This document shows positions 1 to 11,430 of a DNA stretch of 64,000 bases, piece after piece; position 1 is the stretch's first letter, and every line of letters starts with the position of its first letter. The stretch is from Desulfovibrio ferrophilus (GTDB lineage Bacteria; Desulfobacterota; Desulfovibrionia; Desulfovibrionales; Desulfovibrionaceae). Where the stretch lies: assembly GCF_003966735.1 (NCBI RefSeq), contig NZ_AP017378.1, positions 434,001-498,000 of the forward strand, given 5' to 3'. The notes under the pieces were generated by a model. It saw only the letters and a program-made list of their open reading frames with translations, did no database searches and was not told the DNA's origin. Both the position numbers and the translations under genes were made by a program.

Positions 1-19
1 GTAGGCGAAGGTGTTTCAT
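1..19 (-). CDS. 5' end of a gene leaving the left edge (starts MKHLRL)
   Basis: On the minus strand an ATG at 19-17 opens a frame reading MKHLRL before the window ends. A GGAAG ribosome-binding-like sequence lies about ten bases upstream. An in-frame ATG at 52 would also be possible, but it would fall almost on the start point predicted from the ECF-type motif at 60-93. The basic N-terminus could begin a signal peptide, but six codons are too few to say more. It matters mainly as a likely target of the adjacent ECF sigma factor. Confidence 0.4.
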
Positions 20-59
20 GGGAGGTGTTCTTCCGGTTGATGATGAGATCATGGTGGAA

Positions 60-93
60 GAACGGTTGGGGTGCGCAAAACCTGCGCAAAAAG
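60..93 (-). promoter_or_regulatory. Candidate ECF-sigma promoter, copy 1
   Basis: The minus strand carries TTTTTGCGCAGGTTTT followed by CGTTC, with exactly 16 bases between GCAGG (85-81) and CGTTC (64-60). The same two blocks at the same spacing lie upstream of the anti-sigma gene (1591-1625). This copy faces left, toward the truncated gene at 1-19. Spacing fits an ECF -35/-10 pair, but the -35 block is not the common GGAAC type, so the assignment rests on the repeat alone. Confidence 0.5.
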
Positions 94-109
94 TTCTGTT
101 TAATTTGTC

Positions 110-664
110 CTAGGCGGACAGGGGAGAGAGGACGGAGCGCAGGGCTTTGCGGGCACGGACAAGCAGGGATTCCACAGCCGAGACCGTGACATCCATGGCC
201 ATGGCTATTTCATCGTAGCGCAGGCCTTCGTTGTGCCGCAGGATGAGCGCGGTCCGTTGTGATTCGGGCAGACGGCGTACTGCCTGGGCCAGAGCGTCGG
301 CTGTTTCCTGGCGGATGGCGGCGTGCATGGGGGTGTCATGGTCCGGCTGTTCGGGAAGTTGTTCCACAAGTAGTGGTTTCTTCTTGCGTACGTAGTCCAG
401 GCACAGGTTGCGGGCGATACGCATGGCCCAAGCCCGGAAGCTGGTGCCCGGAGTGTAGGTGGCAGCATTGGTAAAGATACGCAGGAATGTTTCCTGGGCC
501 ACGTCCGCCGCTTCGTGGGCGTCGCCCAGAAAGCGGAAGGCAAAGCCATGCACGGACCCCTGGTGTCGCTCCAGCAGTTCCCGGAAGGCTCGATGATCCT
601 CGTCAGCAATAAGCAGCATCAGATGATCGTCATCGAGGGAAGAGTAGTTTTTAAAGAAGAGCAT
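110..664 (-). CDS. ECF-type RNA polymerase sigma factor
   Basis: This 184-residue protein has the two-domain sigma70 family ECF layout. Region 2 includes DVAQETFLRIF and FRAWAMRIARNLCLDYVRKKK-like sequence. Region 4 includes LPESQRTALILRHNEGL and a helix-turn-helix around DVTVSAVESLLVRARKALR. It would direct core polymerase to a small regulon. It is the last gene of a minus-strand trio, 14 bases after the CnrX-like gene and downstream of a zinc-finger anti-sigma gene. The order anti-sigma, periplasmic sensor, sigma is that of cnrYXH-type systems. The signal sensed is not known from the sequence. Confidence 0.93.
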   Translation of the reverse strand: MLFFKNYSSLDDDHLMLLIADEDHRAFRELLERHQGSVHGFAFRFLGDAHEAADVAQETFLRIFTNAATYTPGTSFRAWAMRIARNLCLDYVRKKKPLLVEQLPEQPDHDTPMHAAIRQETADALAQAVRRLPESQRTALILRHNEGLRYDEIAMAMDVTVSAVESLLVRARKALRSVLSPLSA

Positions 665-678
665 TCTGTGATTGTAGC

Positions 679-1125
679 CTAGTGGGGCATCTGGGGGCGA
701 TGGGCTTTCATGTTCTCGATGAATTCGCGAGTTTTCTCCGGGCCAACTTCTTCTCTCATTCGCAACAGGAAAGTGGTCGCAGTCTCAATCTTGTAGCGAT
801 GCAGAAGAAGTTGCTGTTCTGTTAATGCTTCGAGGCGTTGGAGGGTAGGCGGCTCAATACCGGTCAGTTCAAGCATTCGCTTGTTCATGTTGGATTCACG
901 CTTCTGGTGGAAGTCACCCATGGCCTGGTGGAGTTGCAGTTCTGCTTCAAGCAATATCCGACGCTTGGATTCGGGGATTTTCAGTTGGTTGATCTGGTGC
1001 ACTGCTAAATTGTGTCCCCTGTCGGGGGCAGTGAAGAACAGGGCGTGGTGAGCTGCAGCGGCGATGAACCCTATATTAAGGAATATGGAAAACAGGATCA
1101 GGATACGTTTTGTTCTGAGCTTCAC
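679..1125 (-). CDS. Membrane-anchored periplasmic CnrX/CpxP-like sensor protein
   Basis: This protein of 148 residues has one N-terminal hydrophobic segment (about 8-25) and a helical periplasmic part rich in Gln, Glu and His (His 26, 27, 38, 43, 66, 73, 109, 142, 148). Size, topology and position between an anti-sigma and an ECF sigma gene match CnrX-like metal sensors of the heavy-metal-resistance/CpxP fold. The GTG start at 1125 has an AGGAG ribosome-binding site and overlaps the anti-sigma stop by four bases, which indicates translational coupling. A role in signalling metal or envelope stress to the anti-sigma factor is inferred; the metal ligands are not assigned. Confidence 0.7.
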   Translation of the reverse strand: MKLRTKRILILFSIFLNIGFIAAAAHHALFFTAPDRGHNLAVHQINQLKIPESKRRILLEAELQLHQAMGDFHQKRESNMNKRMLELTGIEPPTLQRLEALTEQQLLLHRYKIETATTFLLRMREEVGPEKTREFIENMKAHRPQMPH

Positions 1126-1541
1126 AGGTATTCTCCTTGTCCGTCGATCAATACGGAGAGGGTATCGGTGCTGGTGGTCGATGAGGCAATGGCCGTGCTG
1201 TAGAACGTGGCCGTATACAGAAAGACACCGAGCAGAAGCCCTGCGGCGAGGGCGGTGATCCCCAGTCCTTTGTTGAGTGTGGGTAAGGCTAACCACCATG
1301 AGCCAACCGGTTTTTCAATGGATACGTTGCGTGCTGCAAGCAGGGTGGATGCAATCAGGTCCGGTGTCGGAGGTGGTCCGGGCAAGGCCCCAATATCATT
1401 ATATAGCCGCTGCAACTCGTCGAGGCGTTGCTGGCAGCCTGTGCATTCCAGGACATGCTCCTTGAGATTGCGGGCCTCGCTGGGGGCGAGCTCGCCATCC
1501 AGCCAGGCGTGTATATGCTGATCAGCTTTTTTACAGTTCAT
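1122..1541 (-). CDS. Zinc-finger transmembrane anti-sigma factor
   Basis: This 139-residue protein begins with a cytoplasmic zinc-finger-type anti-sigma domain. Cys3 and the HVLECTGC segment supply the H-x3-C-x2-C signature. A linker and one transmembrane segment (LGITALAAGLLLGVFLYTA, roughly 88-106) follow, with a short periplasmic tail. It should hold the ECF sigma factor encoded two genes downstream at the membrane. The ATG at 1541 is preferred over upstream starts because those would run through the candidate promoter. It is the first gene of the operon and lies divergent from the str operon. Confidence 0.85.
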   Translation of the reverse strand: MNCKKADQHIHAWLDGELAPSEARNLKEHVLECTGCQQRLDELQRLYNDIGALPGPPPTPDLIASTLLAARNVSIEKPVGSWWLALPTLNKGLGITALAAGLLLGVFLYTATFYSTAIASSTTSTDTLSVLIDGQGEYL

Positions 1542-1590
1542 GAGTTCTCCTTGGACCACTGTGTGTGGCATACAATGTCCATATATGATG

Positions 1591-1625
1591 GAACGTACGA
1601 GGACGCAAAAACCTGCGCAAAAAAA
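1591..1625 (-). promoter_or_regulatory. Candidate ECF-sigma promoter, copy 2 (autoregulatory)
   Basis: The minus strand reads TTTTTTGCGCAGGTTTTTGCG and then CGTTC. GCAGG (1616-1612) and CGTTC (1595-1591) are 16 bases apart, exactly as in the copy at 60-93. A start near 1584 would give a leader of about 40 bases before the anti-sigma ATG at 1541. Duplication of the motif before the sigma operon and before its neighbour is typical of an autoregulated ECF system. Confidence 0.55.
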
Positions 1626-1697
1626 ATACCGGGAAAGAGGAACGGACAAATTCCGAGAGAGGCCTTGTGGCGCATCGAAAAAAAAGGCAGGATGTGC

Positions 1698-1726
1698 TTG
1701 ACAGCTTCAGCCCGGCAGTATATTTA
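1698..1726 (+). promoter_or_regulatory. Strong sigma70 promoter of the str operon
   Basis: TTGACA (1698-1703) is separated by exactly 17 bases from TATTTA (1721-1726), close to the sigma70 consensus. Transcription should start near 1733, giving a leader of about 250 bases before rpsL. No better promoter is visible between this site and rpsL. Confidence 0.75.
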
Positions 1727-1825
1727 CCCCGGACTTTGGTTGAATATACCGGCCCAAATGGGTCGGCGTCCACTACTTAACGATTCCTTGGGGATCCTCT
1801 GAGAGTGGAAGATAGCTCTGCTAAG

Positions 1826-1858
1826 AACGGCAGGGGGAATCTTCCCCCTGCCGTTTTT
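1826..1858 (+). terminator. Intrinsic-terminator-like hairpin in the str leader
   Basis: A perfect 14-base-pair inverted repeat (1826-1839 with 1842-1855, core GGCAGGGGGA/TCCCCCTGCC) is followed by a run of Ts. It lies between the promoter at 1698 and rpsL at 1982. No gene is visible on the plus strand upstream of it. It therefore looks like a leader attenuator rather than the end of another gene. A smaller hairpin, GGCGGT/ACCGCC, follows at 1929-1946. Confidence 0.7.
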
Positions 1859-1981
1859 GATACTGTTTAGGCTGGCGTCGAACGGCCGGAAGTTCCGGGA
1901 CCGAGAAACGCGTTTTTCTGAGGCATGAGGCGGTGAGGCAACCGCCCGTAAATGTGCCGCAAATACCGGTGGAGGAAATGA

Positions 1982-2353
1982 ATGCCGACCATCAATCAGT
2001 TAGTGCGTAATAAACGAGTGAAGCAGCTCAAGCGCAAGAAGACCCCTGCGCTGATGGAATGTCCTCAGCGTCGTGGCGTGTGTACCCGCGTGTACACCAC
2101 CACTCCGAAGAAGCCGAACTCCGCTCTTCGTAAGGTGGCTCGTGTGCGCCTCACCAACGGGATGGAAGTTACTTCCTATATTCCTGGTGAAGGTCACAAC
2201 CTGCAGGAGCACTCCGTGGTGATGATCCGCGGCGGTCGTGTGAAAGACTTGCCCGGTGTGCGTTATCACATCATCCGTGGCTCTCTGGACACCTCCGGTG
2301 TAGCGGACCGCCGTAAGGGTCGTTCCAAATACGGCGCCAAGCGGCCCAAGTAA
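1982..2353 (+). CDS. rpsL: Ribosomal protein S12
   Basis: This 123-residue S12 of the small-subunit decoding centre has the conserved [10 protein letters not shown] and [13 protein letters not shown] loops. The lysines at the classic streptomycin-resistance positions are the wild-type ones. GGAGG lies just upstream of the ATG. It is the first gene of the long ribosomal operon and precedes rpsG by 21 bases. Confidence 0.99.
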   Translation: MPTINQLVRNKRVKQLKRKKTPALMECPQRRGVCTRVYTTTPKKPNSALRKVARVRLTNGMEVTSYIPGEGHNLQEHSVVMIRGGRVKDLPGVRYHIIRGSLDTSGVADRRKGRSKYGAKRPK

Positions 2354-2374
2354 TTTTTTAGGAGTATCTGAATT

Positions 2375-2845
2375 ATGCCTAGAAAAGGCCCTGTGCCCAA
2401 AAGAGAAATTCTGCCTGATCCGAAGTACCGTAGTGTGCTGGCCGCCCGTTTTTGCAACCGGCTGATGCTGGATGGCAAGAAGAGCACCGCCGAGCGCATC
2501 TTCTACAGCGCCCTGGATATCCTGGCAGATAAGTCCCAGGAAGATCCTATTCGTGCATTCGAGAAGGCGATCGACAACATCAAGCCCATGCTTGAGGTCA
2601 AGTCCCGCCGCGTTGGTGGCGCCACGTACCAGGTGCCCCTGGAAGTTCGTCCGGATCGTCAGGTCGCCCTGGCTATTCGCTGGCTGATTTCCTATGCGCG
2701 AGGCAGAGGAGAAAAGGGCATGATCGCCCGTCTGTCAGGAGAGCTGCTGGACGCCTACAACAATCGCGGCGGTGCCGTGAAGAAGAAGGAAGACACCCAT
2801 CGGATGGCCGAAGCCAACAAGGCTTTCGCTCATTACCGCTGGTAG
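2375..2845 (+). CDS. rpsG: Ribosomal protein S7
   Basis: This 156-residue protein is full length for bacterial S7, which nucleates the 30S head and contacts the E site. The N-terminal [18 protein letters not shown] and the C-terminal [15 protein letters not shown] are typical of the family. It sits between rpsL and fusA in the conserved str order. Confidence 0.99.
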   Translation: MPRKGPVPKREILPDPKYRSVLAARFCNRLMLDGKKSTAERIFYSALDILADKSQEDPIRAFEKAIDNIKPMLEVKSRRVGGATYQVPLEVRPDRQVALAIRWLISYARGRGEKGMIARLSGELLDAYNNRGGAVKKKEDTHRMAEANKAFAHYRW

Positions 2846-2861
2846 GTCTTTGGAGTAGATT

Positions 2862-4931
<2,070 letters not shown>

Positions 4932-4944
4932 GGGGGTTCTAATC

Positions 4945-6138
4945 ATGGGAAAAGCAAAATTCGAGCGCACCAAGCCGCACGTTAACATTGGTACCGTCGG
5001 CCACATTGACCACGGTAAGACCACTCTGACCGCAGCTATCACCAAGACCGCCAACATGAAGGGCGGCGGTGCATACGTAGCGTTTGACGAGATCGATAAG
5101 GCCCCCGAAGAGAAAGAGCGCGGCATCACCATTGCCACCGCTCACGTCGAGTACGAGACCGAGAACAGGCACTACGCTCACGTAGACTGCCCCGGTCACG
5201 CCGACTACATCAAAAACATGATCACTGGTGCTGCCCAGATGGACGGCGCGATCATCGTTGTTGCCGCCACCGACGGCCCCATGCCTCAGACTCGTGAGCA
5301 CATCCTGCTCGCCCGTCAGGTTGGTGTGCCTTCTCTGGTCGTCTTCCTGAACAAGGTTGACCTGGTGGACGACGAAGAGCTGCTGGAGCTGGTCGAGATG
5401 GAAGTGCGCGAGCTGCTTTCCAAGTACGACTTCCCCGGCGACGACATTCCGGTCATTCAGGGCTCCGCTCTGAAGGCTCTGGAAGCCGAAACCCTCGACG
5501 ATCCTGCTTGTCAGCCGATCTTCGATCTGCTGGACGCTTGTGACAGCTACATCCCTGAGCCCGAGCGCGACATCGAGAAGCCTTTCTTGATGCCCATCGA
5601 GGATGTGTTCTCCATCTCTGGCCGCGGCACCGTCGTGACCGGTCGTGTTGAGCGCGGCATTGTCAAGGTCGGTGAGGAAGTGGAAATCGTTGGTATCAAA
5701 GATACCACGAAGACCACCTGCACCGGCGTCGAGATGTTCCGCAAGCTGCTTGACCAGGGTCAGGCTGGCGACAACGTGGGCGTGCTGCTGCGCGGCGTGA
5801 AGCGTGATGAAGTTGAGCGTGGTCAGGTTCTGGCTGCTCCCAAGTCCATCAACCCCCATACCAAGTTCAAGGCCGAAGTGTACGTCCTGTCCAAGGAAGA
5901 GGGCGGTCGTCACACTCCGTTCTTCACCGGCTACCGTCCCCAGTTCTACTTCCGTACGACCGACATCACTGGTGTCATCGCTCTGGAAGAGGGTGTCGAG
6001 ATGGTCATGCCCGGCGATAACGCTGTCTTCATCGTAGAGATGATTCACCCTGTGGCCATGGAAAAGGGCCTGCGCTTCGCAATTCGCGAAGGCGGCCGTA
6101 CCGTGGGTGCTGGTGTTGTCTCTGAGATCATGGAGTAA
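4945..6138 (+). CDS. tuf: Elongation factor Tu
   Basis: This 397-residue EF-Tu delivers aminoacyl-tRNA to the ribosome. [18 protein letters not shown] and NKVD give the nucleotide-binding motifs. Full domain II and III sequence follows, ending [17 protein letters not shown] lies just upstream of the ATG. Codon use is strongly biased, as expected for a very highly expressed gene, and this produces a long meaningless open frame on the opposite strand. Confidence 0.99.
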   Translation: MGKAKFERTKPHVNIGTVGHIDHGKTTLTAAITKTANMKGGGAYVAFDEIDKAPEEKERGITIATAHVEYETENRHYAHVDCPGHADYIKNMITGAAQMDGAIIVVAATDGPMPQTREHILLARQVGVPSLVVFLNKVDLVDDEELLELVEMEVRELLSKYDFPGDDIPVIQGSALKALEAETLDDPACQPIFDLLDACDSYIPEPERDIEKPFLMPIEDVFSISGRGTVVTGRVERGIVKVGEEVEIVGIKDTTKTTCTGVEMFRKLLDQGQAGDNVGVLLRGVKRDEVERGQVLAAPKSINPHTKFKAEVYVLSKEEGGRHTPFFTGYRPQFYFRTTDITGVIALEEGVEMVMPGDNAVFIVEMIHPVAMEKGLRFAIREGGRTVGAGVVSEIME

Positions 6139-6141
6139 GTC

Positions 6142-6459
6142 ATGGTTGCTATGCAGAGCGATCGCATTCGCATCAAAATGAAAGCTTACGACTACCGTAT
6201 TCTGGACAAGGCTGTCGCCGAAATCGTCGACACCGCACGGAATACCGGTGCAAGCATTGCGGGCCCTATCCCGCTGCCCACCAATATCCATAAGTACACC
6301 ATTCAGAAATCGGTGCACGTGGATAAGAAGTCCCGGGAGCAGTTCGAGATGCGCGTTCATAAGCGCCTGCTCGACATCCTGGAGCCGACTCAGCAAACCG
6401 TCGATGCCCTGGGCAAGCTCAGCCTGCCCGCTGGTGTTGACGTTGAGATTAAACTCTAG
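6142..6459 (+). CDS. rpsJ: Ribosomal protein S10
   Basis: This S10 protein of 105 residues starts [19 protein letters not shown]. The C-terminal [19 protein letters not shown] closes the family fold. S10 is a 30S head protein and an antitermination partner (NusE). The ATG at 6142 is three bases after the tuf stop, with GGAG inside the end of tuf. A second ATG at 6151 is a possible start. Confidence 0.98.
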   Translation: MVAMQSDRIRIKMKAYDYRILDKAVAEIVDTARNTGASIAGPIPLPTNIHKYTIQKSVHVDKKSREQFEMRVHKRLLDILEPTQQTVDALGKLSLPAGVDVEIKL

Positions 6460-6471
6460 AACGAGGTAAGC

Positions 6472-7119
6472 ATGATGGCTAACACGCTTGGCATCATGGG
6501 ACGCAAATTGGGCATGACCCGCATTTTCGGTGACGATGGTACTGCCATCCCGTGCACCGTAATTGCCGCCGGTCCTTGCCCCATCCTTCAGGTGAAGGAT
6601 GACGCGACCACGAGAGATAAATACACGGCCGTTCAGATCGGTTTTGAGGAAGTGGACGAGCGCAAGCTCACCAAGCCAGCCAAAGGTCATCAGGCCAAGG
6701 CTGGACGTGACTACTACCGCCATCTGACTGAGCTGCGTTTGGAAAACGTCGAGGAATTTGAACTCGGACAGGACCTCACCGTGTCCATGTTCACCCCCGG
6801 CGAAAAGGTCAAAGTGACTGGTACTTCCAAGGGTAAAGGGTTCCAGGGCCCCATGAAGCGCTGGAACTTCCGCGGCATGCCCGCATCCCACGGTCACGAA
6901 AAGGTTCACCGTTCAACTGGTGGCATCGGACAGTGCGCTTGGCCTGCAAAGGTTTTCAAGGGCAAGAAGATGGCTGGCCAGATGGGCAATAAAAAGGTGA
7001 CCTGCATTAACGTGGAAATTCTGGACGTACGTCCGGATGATAACCTGCTGATCCTTAAAGGCCAGGTCCCTGGTCCTAAGAACGGGATCATCATGGTCCG
7101 CAAGCAGAATCGAGGGTAG
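6472..7119 (+). CDS. rplC: Ribosomal protein L3
   Basis: This 215-residue L3 has the typical start [13 protein letters not shown] and the central [21 protein letters not shown] loop that reaches toward the peptidyl-transferase centre. A GAGG site precedes the ATG at 6472. A second ATG follows directly at 6475, so the true start could be either. It opens the S10-type protein block with rplD. Confidence 0.98.
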   Translation: MMANTLGIMGRKLGMTRIFGDDGTAIPCTVIAAGPCPILQVKDDATTRDKYTAVQIGFEEVDERKLTKPAKGHQAKAGRDYYRHLTELRLENVEEFELGQDLTVSMFTPGEKVKVTGTSKGKGFQGPMKRWNFRGMPASHGHEKVHRSTGGIGQCAWPAKVFKGKKMAGQMGNKKVTCINVEILDVRPDDNLLILKGQVPGPKNGIIMVRKQNRG

Positions 7120-7123
7120 GTAC

Positions 7124-7744
7124 ATGGCACTCGTCAAAGTATACGATCAGACCAAGAAAGAAGTGGGCGAGCTCACGCTGGCTCCCGAGGTCTTTGAGGT
7201 GACGGTCAAACCCGAGATTCTGAACCTCGTGGTTCGTGCCCAGCGCGCCAAGTCGCGTGCAGGCACCCACGCCGTCAAAAACCGCTCCGCCGTTCGCGGC
7301 GGTGGCGCCAAGCCCTGGCGTCAGAAAGGCACCGGTCGCGCACGCGCCGGTACCATCCGCAGCCCTCTGTGGCGCGGTGGTGGCACCGTGTTTGGGCCCC
7401 AGGTTCGTTCCTACGAGTTCAAGGTGAACAAGAAGGTTCGTAAGCTGGCCCTGCGCATGGCTTTGTCCTCAAGAGTTGCAGAGGACACCATGATGGTGGT
7501 CGACAGCATCAACCTGAAGGAAGTCAAAACCAAGGCTGTGGCTGAGATTCTCAAGAATCTCGGACTTAGAAAAGCCTTGATTGTTCTCCCTGATGAAGAT
7601 ACTGTCCTTCGTCTTTCTGCCCGGAATATTCCCGGCATCACCATCCTCCAGCAGGACATGTTGAACGTCTATGATGTACTGCGTCACCCGCAGCTCGTGA
7701 TGTTCCAGGATGCCGCGAAAGCGGTGGAAGAGAGGTTGAAGTAA
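7124..7744 (+). CDS. rplD: Ribosomal protein L4
   Basis: This 206-residue L4 contains the conserved KPWRQKGTGRARAG loop that lines the exit tunnel. The C-terminal domain ends in a region running through VLRHPQLVMFQDAAKAVEERL. The stop overlaps the rplW start by one base (TAATG), indicating coupling. Confidence 0.98.
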   Translation: MALVKVYDQTKKEVGELTLAPEVFEVTVKPEILNLVVRAQRAKSRAGTHAVKNRSAVRGGGAKPWRQKGTGRARAGTIRSPLWRGGGTVFGPQVRSYEFKVNKKVRKLALRMALSSRVAEDTMMVVDSINLKEVKTKAVAEILKNLGLRKALIVLPDEDTVLRLSARNIPGITILQQDMLNVYDVLRHPQLVMFQDAAKAVEERLK

Positions 7745-8034
7745 TGGAATACACTCAGATCCTGATTAAGCCGCTGATCTCTGAAAAAGCGACGTATGCC
7801 AAGGAGATGGCCAACCAGGTCGTTTTCTTTGTGCATCCCGATGCCAATAAGATTCAGATCCGTCAGGCTGTTGAAAAGGCTTTTGATGTCAAGGTTTCGG
7901 GCGTTAACGTTATTCGTCGCCGCCCCCGTCCCCGCACCAAATTCGGTCGCGTGACCGGTCAGCAGTCGGGCTACAAAAAAGCCTTAGTGACTCTGGCCGA
8001 GGGCGAAAAGATCGAACTGTTTGAAGGAGTCTAA
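7744..8034 (+). CDS. rplW: Ribosomal protein L23
   Basis: This 96-residue L23 (MEYTQILIKPLISEKATY) is a tunnel-exit protein that docks trigger factor and SRP. Its length is normal. It overlaps the end of rplD by one base and precedes rplB by three bases. Confidence 0.98.
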   Translation: MEYTQILIKPLISEKATYAKEMANQVVFFVHPDANKIQIRQAVEKAFDVKVSGVNVIRRRPRPRTKFGRVTGQQSGYKKALVTLAEGEKIELFEGV

Positions 8035-8037
8035 GCT

Positions 8038-8868
8038 ATGGCCACGCGCAAGCTGAAACCTACTTCGCCGGGCCGGCGCTTCCAGACCATCTCCACGTTT
8101 GAGGAGATCACCACCACGGTTCCCGAGAAGTCTCTGACCATCGGATTGACCAAAAAAAGCGGCCGCAACAACTTGGGCCGGGTGACCTCCAGACGTCGTG
8201 GCGGCGGACATAAGCGTCTGTACCGTATCATCGATTTCAAGCGCGACAAGTTTGAAGTTCCTGCTAAAGTCGCGACTATTGAATACGATCCCAACCGTAG
8301 TGCCCGTATCGCACTGCTGAACTATGCCGACGGCGAGAAGCGTTATATTCTTGCTCCGGTGGGAATCAAGGTAGGCGATCCCGTGGTTGCCGGCGACAGC
8401 GCCGACATCAAGCCCGGTAACGCTCTGTTCTTGGCGAAGATCCCCGTTGGTACCATTGTGCACAACATCGAATTGCACCCCGGTAAGGGTGGGCAGTTCT
8501 GTCGTGCAGCCGGAACCTATGCACAGCTCGTCGCCAAAGAAGGCAAGTACGCACTGCTGCGTATGCCTTCCGGCGAAGTTCGCAACGTGCTGGCGACCTG
8601 CATGGCCACTGTCGGTCAGGTGGGCAACATCCATCACGAGAACATCACCATCGGTAAAGCCGGCCGCGCGCGCTGGATGGGCAAGCGCCCTGAAGTTCGC
8701 GGTGTCGCTATGAACCCGGTGGATCACCCCTTGGGCGGTGGTGAAGGCCGCAGCTCCGGTGGCCGCCATCCGGTCTCTCCGTGGGGTATGCCCACTAAGG
8801 GGTACAAGACTCGTAACAAGAAGAAGCCGTCGTCTAAGCTTATTATTAAGCGCCGCGGCCAGAAATAG
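8038..8868 (+). CDS. rplB: Ribosomal protein L2
   Basis: This L2 protein has 276 residues and carries the conserved [19 protein letters not shown] and C-terminal [13 protein letters not shown] segments. L2 supports subunit association and peptidyl-transferase activity. It follows rplW directly, and its coding sequence ends nine bases before rpsS. Confidence 0.99.
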   Translation: MATRKLKPTSPGRRFQTISTFEEITTTVPEKSLTIGLTKKSGRNNLGRVTSRRRGGGHKRLYRIIDFKRDKFEVPAKVATIEYDPNRSARIALLNYADGEKRYILAPVGIKVGDPVVAGDSADIKPGNALFLAKIPVGTIVHNIELHPGKGGQFCRAAGTYAQLVAKEGKYALLRMPSGEVRNVLATCMATVGQVGNIHHENITIGKAGRARWMGKRPEVRGVAMNPVDHPLGGGEGRSSGGRHPVSPWGMPTKGYKTRNKKKPSSKLIIKRRGQK

Positions 8869-8876
8869 GAGTTGTC

Positions 8877-9158
8877 ATGCCCAGGTCGCTGAAAAAGGGT
8901 CCGTTCATTGACGGACACCTCATTAAAAAGGTGGAGAAGGCCACTGAGAGCGGTGACCGCCGAGTCATTAAGACTTGGTCACGCCGTTCCACCATCATTC
9001 CTGAGATGGTGGGTATGACCTTCGCAGTGCACAACGGCCGCAAATTCATCCCCGTGTTCGTCACCGAGAACATGGTAGGCCATAAGCTCGGCGAGTTCGC
9101 ACCGTCCCGTACATATTTCGGGCACATTGCGGATAAGAAGAGCAAGGCCAAACGCTAA
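8877..9158 (+). CDS. rpsS: Ribosomal protein S19
   Basis: This 93-residue S19 begins [15 protein letters not shown] and includes the [20 protein letters not shown] and [10 protein letters not shown] segments of the 30S head protein. AGGAG precedes the ATG. Confidence 0.99.
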   Translation: MPRSLKKGPFIDGHLIKKVEKATESGDRRVIKTWSRRSTIIPEMVGMTFAVHNGRKFIPVFVTENMVGHKLGEFAPSRTYFGHIADKKSKAKR

Positions 9159-9174
9159 AGGATAGGTGGCTGAT

Positions 9175-9507
9175 ATGGAAACGAAAGCAGTTGCCAAATA
9201 CCAGCGTCTTTCGCCTCAGAAGGCGAGGCTGGTGGCCCGTAATGTCTTGGGCCTGCCGGTTGAAGATGCGATCAATATCTTGCGGTTCACCCCCAAGAAG
9301 GCCGCGAAGCTGATCGGTAAAGTCCTGCACTCTGCAGTGGCTAACGCAGAGCAACTTCCCGGTGTCGATGTGGATAACCTCGTGGTGAAGCAGGTGCTGG
9401 TCAACGAGGGCCCGACCCTGAAGCGCATCAAGCCCAGAGCCATGGGTCGTGCCAACCGAATCCTCAAACGTACCAGCCATATCACTGTGGTTGTCGCCGA
9501 GTCGTAG
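9175..9507 (+). CDS. rplV: Ribosomal protein L22
   Basis: This protein of about 110 residues matches L22 from [18 protein letters not shown] to the C-terminal hairpin [20 protein letters not shown], which reaches the exit tunnel. I prefer the ATG at 9175, with AGGTGG just upstream, to the GTG at 9166, because family members begin at this point. Confidence 0.97.
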   Translation: METKAVAKYQRLSPQKARLVARNVLGLPVEDAINILRFTPKKAAKLIGKVLHSAVANAEQLPGVDVDNLVVKQVLVNEGPTLKRIKPRAMGRANRILKRTSHITVVVAES

Positions 9508-9517
9508 GGAGGCTGTC

Positions 9518-10162
9518 GTGGGACACAAAGTACATCCGTACGGATTCCGTCTTGGATACAACAAGAATTGGCTTTCCCGCTGGTTTGCTAACAAGCAAGA
9601 CTATGCAGCCAATGTCTTCGAAGACGATAAAATTCGTAAGTTCATTAAGAAGAAACTCTATCACGCCGGAATTTCCCGGCTTGAGATTGAGCGCGCCGGT
9701 GGCAAAGTCCGCCTGCTGATCTTCACCGCTCGTCCGGGCATTGTCATTGGACGTAAGGGCGTTGAAATCGAGAAGCTGCGTGGAGAACTGCGGCAGAAGT
9801 TTGACCGCGAATTCACCATTGAGGTGAACGAGATTCGCCGGCCTGAAACTGATGCTCAGCTCGTCGCCGAGAATATCGCCGTACAGCTTGAACGCCGCAT
9901 TGCCTTCCGTCGTGCCATGAAGCGCACCGTGGGCATGGCCCGCAAGTTCGGTGCCGAAGGTATCAAGATCGCTTGCGCAGGCCGCCTGGCCGGTGCTGAG
10001 ATCGCACGTACCGAATGGTACCGCGAGGGTCGCGTTCCTCTGCACACCCTGCGTGCTGATCTGGATTATGGTTTCGCCGAAGCTCGTACCACGTACGGCG
10101 TCATCGGCGTCAAGGTCTGGATCTTCAAGGGTGAAATTCTGGATCAAGAGGTGCAACAGTAA
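9518..10162 (+). CDS. rpsC: Ribosomal protein S3
   Basis: The GTG at 9518, behind an AGGGAGG site, gives the standard S3 start [17 protein letters not shown] longer in-frame extension upstream is not homologous and overlaps rplV. The 214-residue product has the KH-type segment with [15 protein letters not shown] and lies at the mRNA entry of the 30S subunit. Its stop overlaps the rplP start by one base. Confidence 0.97.
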   Translation: MGHKVHPYGFRLGYNKNWLSRWFANKQDYAANVFEDDKIRKFIKKKLYHAGISRLEIERAGGKVRLLIFTARPGIVIGRKGVEIEKLRGELRQKFDREFTIEVNEIRRPETDAQLVAENIAVQLERRIAFRRAMKRTVGMARKFGAEGIKIACAGRLAGAEIARTEWYREGRVPLHTLRADLDYGFAEARTTYGVIGVKVWIFKGEILDQEVQQ

Positions 10163-10575
10163 TGCTTACACCTAAAAGAACGAAGTACCGCAAACGCTTC
10201 AAGGGGCGTTTGCGTGGCAAGGCCAGCCGCGGTACTACTGTCGCCTTTGGTGATATCGGTATCAAGTCGCTGGAGCATGGTAAGTTGACCAGCCAGCAGA
10301 TCGAGTCCGCTCGTGTGGCCATGATGCGTCACATCAAGCGTGGCGGTAAGGTCTGGATCCGGATTTTCCCGGACCAAGTATATACCTCCAAACCCGCTGA
10401 AGTTCGTCAGGGTAAGGGTAAGGGTGCTCCCGCAGGCTTTTATGCCCCGGTTAAGCCCGGCCACGTGCTCTACGAAATCAAGGGTGTGGATCTTGAACTC
10501 GCCCGCGAAGCCCTGGTTCGTGCGCAGCACAAGCTGCCCATCAAGACCAGGATCGTGCTGAGGGAGGGACTGTAA
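10162..10575 (+). CDS. rplP: Ribosomal protein L16
   Basis: This 137-residue L16 begins [19 protein letters not shown]. The conserved [17 protein letters not shown] segment lies near the A site of the 50S subunit. It is coupled to rpsC by a one-base overlap and precedes rpmC by one base. Confidence 0.99.
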   Translation: MLTPKRTKYRKRFKGRLRGKASRGTTVAFGDIGIKSLEHGKLTSQQIESARVAMMRHIKRGGKVWIRIFPDQVYTSKPAEVRQGKGKGAPAGFYAPVKPGHVLYEIKGVDLELAREALVRAQHKLPIKTRIVLREGL

Positions 10576-10576
10576 A

Positions 10577-10771
10577 ATGAAAGTGAAAGAGCTCAAAGAG
10601 CTGTCCGTTGCTGAGCTGAATGCCAAGTTGGGCGAGTTCCGTCAGGAATTGTTCAACCTCCGCTTTCAGCACGCCACGGCCCAACTTGAAAACACCCAAC
10701 GCCTCCCTGAGGTGAAGAAGACCATTGCCCGGATTATTACTATCGTCCGGGAAAAGGAAGTTGGAGCGTAA
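10577..10771 (+). CDS. rpmC: Ribosomal protein L29
   Basis: This 64-residue L29 ([18 protein letters not shown]) has the [15 protein letters not shown] core. It lies at the tunnel exit beside L23. Length and position between rplP and rpsQ are standard. Confidence 0.98.
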   Translation: MKVKELKELSVAELNAKLGEFRQELFNLRFQHATAQLENTQRLPEVKKTIARIITIVREKEVGA

Positions 10772-10774
10772 GCC

Positions 10775-11041
10775 ATGGCAGAAAGCGCACGTAAGGCCAA
10801 CAAGCGAGTGATGACCGGAATCGTGGTCAGTGACAAGAACGAGAAAACTATTGTCGTTCGCGTCGAGACCCTGGTGAAGCATCCTTTGCTGAAGAAGTAT
10901 ATCCGCCGCCGGAATAAATTCATGGCTCATGATCCAGAGAACGCATGCGGTGTGGGCGACAAAGTCCAGATCGTAGAGAATCGTCCTCTGAGCCGTCGCA
11001 AGCGGTGGACTTTGAAGTCCATTTTGGAAAAAGCCGTTTAG
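10775..11041 (+). CDS. rpsQ: Ribosomal protein S17
   Basis: This S17 protein of 88 residues has the family motifs GIVVSDKNEKTIVV and the C-terminal VQIVENRPLSRRKRW. S17 binds 16S rRNA early in assembly. It starts three bases after rpmC. Confidence 0.98.
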   Translation: MAESARKANKRVMTGIVVSDKNEKTIVVRVETLVKHPLLKKYIRRRNKFMAHDPENACGVGDKVQIVENRPLSRRKRWTLKSILEKAV

Positions 11042-11050
11042 GAGCTAGCC

Positions 11051-11419
11051 ATGATTCAGGTGGAAAGCAGACTCGACGTAGCCGATAATTCAGGCGCCAA
11101 ACAGGTTCTCTGCATCAAGGTGCTCGGTGGTTCTAAACGCCGTTACGCCAGTGTAGGTGATATCATCGTGGTGTCTGTCAAAGAAGCCATGCCCCATTCC
11201 AAAGTGAAGAAGGGTGATGTAATGCAGGCCGTCGTGGTTCGTACTAAAAAGGAAGTGGGCCGTCCCGACGGTTCGTATATCAAATTCGATAACAACTCCG
11301 CGGTGCTTCTCAACAAGTCCATGGAGCCCATCGGGACCCGTATCTTCGGACCTGTGGCACGTGAGCTGCGGGCGAAGAATTTCATGAAAATTGTCTCGCT
11401 GGCGCCTGAAGTGCTGTAG
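11051..11419 (+). CDS. rplN: Ribosomal protein L14
   Basis: This 122-residue L14 begins [17 protein letters not shown] and ends [12 protein letters not shown], the exact family length. L14 helps form an inter-subunit bridge. It is the first protein of the spc-type block here. Confidence 0.99.
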   Translation: MIQVESRLDVADNSGAKQVLCIKVLGGSKRRYASVGDIIVVSVKEAMPHSKVKKGDVMQAVVVRTKKEVGRPDGSYIKFDNNSAVLLNKSMEPIGTRIFGPVARELRAKNFMKIVSLAPEVL

Positions 11420-11430
11420 AGGATACGGTC

